A DNA stretch of 64,000 nucleotides. Source: Deltaproteobacteria bacterium (GTDB taxonomy: Bacteria; Desulfobacterota; Desulfobacteria; Desulfobacterales; Desulfosarcinaceae). A program made the position numbers and the translations under genes. The notes under the pieces were generated by a model. The model worked only from the letters and a program-made list of their open reading frames with translations, was not told the DNA's origin and ran no database searches. Each line of letters opens with the position of its first letter. The first letter of the stretch is position 1. The stretch spans positions 1 to 64,000 of the forward strand of contig JAKALP010000025.1 in the NCBI GenBank assembly GCA_021824175.1, given 5' to 3'. Shown piece after piece: positions 63,327-64,000 of this stretch.

Positions 63327-64000
63327 ATGCGCATCGATGTTCATGTTCATTCCAAGTACTCGACACGGCCGAGCCAGTGGATACTAAAAAAGATTGGATG
63401 CCCGGAGAGTTTTACCGAACCTTTGCAGCTCTATCAAATCGCTAAGAATAGAGGAATGAGCCATGTAACCATCTCCGATCACAACACCATCGATGGCGCC
63501 TTGGCCATAGCTCATCTGCCGGATACCTTTATCAGCGAAGAAGTCACCACCTATTTTCCTGAGAATGGATGTAAAGTTCACGTGCTGGCATTGAACATCA
63601 ATGAAGCGCTGCATCACGAAATTCAAAAAATCCGTGAGAATATATATGATCTGGCCTCCTATCTGAAGAGGGAGAACATTCTTTGCATCGTGGCCCACCC
63701 GCTTTACGCTATCAACGACAAACTGACGGTAGAAAATTTTGAACAAATGCTGCTGCTCTTCCAGAATTTCGAAATCAACGGTGCCCGTAATGCCCGCGAG
63801 AACGAAACCCTGCGTATGGTTCTGTCTTGTTTGAATGAAGCGAAGATCATCCGGCTGGCCGACAAACATAAGCGCTTGCCACTCTATCCGCGCGCCTGGG
63901 AAAAGAGATTATGGGGCAGTTCCGATGACCATAGTGCCTTAAACATCGCGCGAACCTATACCCGCATCAAAGACATGAAACGACCGGAACTGCTCACGGC
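63327..64000 (+). CDS. PHP-domain protein, 5' part (continues past the window)
   Basis: ATG at 63327 with AAGGAGA 7 nt upstream; open to base 64000 (224 codons). MRIDVHVHSKYSTRPSQW begins with the PHP H-x-H-x3-YS metal motif, then TISDHNTIDGALAIAHLPD (Asp-His pair), IVAHPLYAI and a late GSSDDHSALN. All the PHP metal ligands therefore seem to be present, so a phosphoesterase is expected. Members with this start in sulfate reducers often continue into a glycosyltransferase domain, which cannot be checked here. The substrate is unknown. Confidence 0.75.
   Translation, partial: MRIDVHVHSKYSTRPSQWILKKIGCPESFTEPLQLYQIAKNRGMSHVTISDHNTIDGALAIAHLPDTFISEEVTTYFPENGCKVHVLALNINEALHHEIQKIRENIYDLASYLKRENILCIVAHPLYAINDKLTVENFEQMLLLFQNFEINGARNARENETLRMVLSCLNEAKIIRLADKHKRLPLYPRAWEKRLWGSSDDHSALNIARTYTRIKDMKRPELLT

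Overview
The window looks like a chromosome segment of a sulfate-reducing or related anaerobe of the Desulfobacterota (old Deltaproteobacteria). The signs are a four-subunit 2-oxoacid:ferredoxin oxidoreductase operon, menaquinone synthesis through futalosine (mqnD, mqnB, a UbiA-type prenyltransferase), a DUF39 homocysteine-biosynthesis protein, a c-type diheme lipoprotein, plant-type DapB, a Gram-negative envelope (KDO, Lpt system, heptosyltransferase-like GT9) and the rpoN-hpf-ptsN-rapZ cluster. This placement is inference from gene content. No rRNA operon, CRISPR array, IS element or prophage was seen.

Layout. 1-6.5 kb is loosely packed accessory DNA: a cut membrane protein, a beta-helix lipoprotein, an unknown coiled-coil protein, a truncated radical SAM gene, a GT9 glycosyltransferase with an odd 5' end, a diheme lipoprotein and an unknown protein. 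6.6-9.1 kb (minus) is a NodIJ-like exporter and larE. 9.3-11.0 kb is a single-gene unit for a membrane protein with a duplicated domain. 11.2-19.8 kb (minus) runs guaB, dnaE, a DegT aminotransferase, mqnD, mqnB, prenyltransferase. 20.1 kb is tsaC. 20.8-29.2 kb (minus) runs P-loop ATPase, vorDBAC, hisC, cmk, rpsA, sppA. 29.5-38.3 kb (plus) has a NamZ/DUF1343 protein, RNase HI, plsB, a MurU-AmgK-like fusion, dapB and cheX. 38.5-45.8 kb (minus) has an M23 peptidase, DUF39, thpR, recA and alaS. 45.9-52.6 kb (plus) is a compact LPS/regulatory operon kdsA-kdsC-lptC-lptA-lptB-rpoN-hpf-ptsN-rapZ, then an EIIA-Man protein, gap, tpiA, secG and tRNA-Leu(GAG). 55.8-64 kb is loosely packed again: a 27-residue membrane peptide, an OlsF-like two-domain acyltransferase, a DUF3108-like exported protein, a large GH57-fold protein, a small unknown protein and the start of a PHP-domain protein.

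The most interesting observations are (1) GTTAG-like boxes repeated at exactly 11 bp in three separate spacers of the last 8 kb. They look like operators for an OmpR/PhoB-type regulator beside a putative phosphorus-free lipid synthase and a PHP enzyme, so a phosphate-starvation membrane-remodelling island is a testable idea. (2) Seven spacers carry degenerate tandem repeats of period 7 or 8. (3) Two distant spacers share a 24-nt palindromic core. (4) A NamZ-like protein and a MurU-AmgK-like fusion suggest MurNAc recycling.
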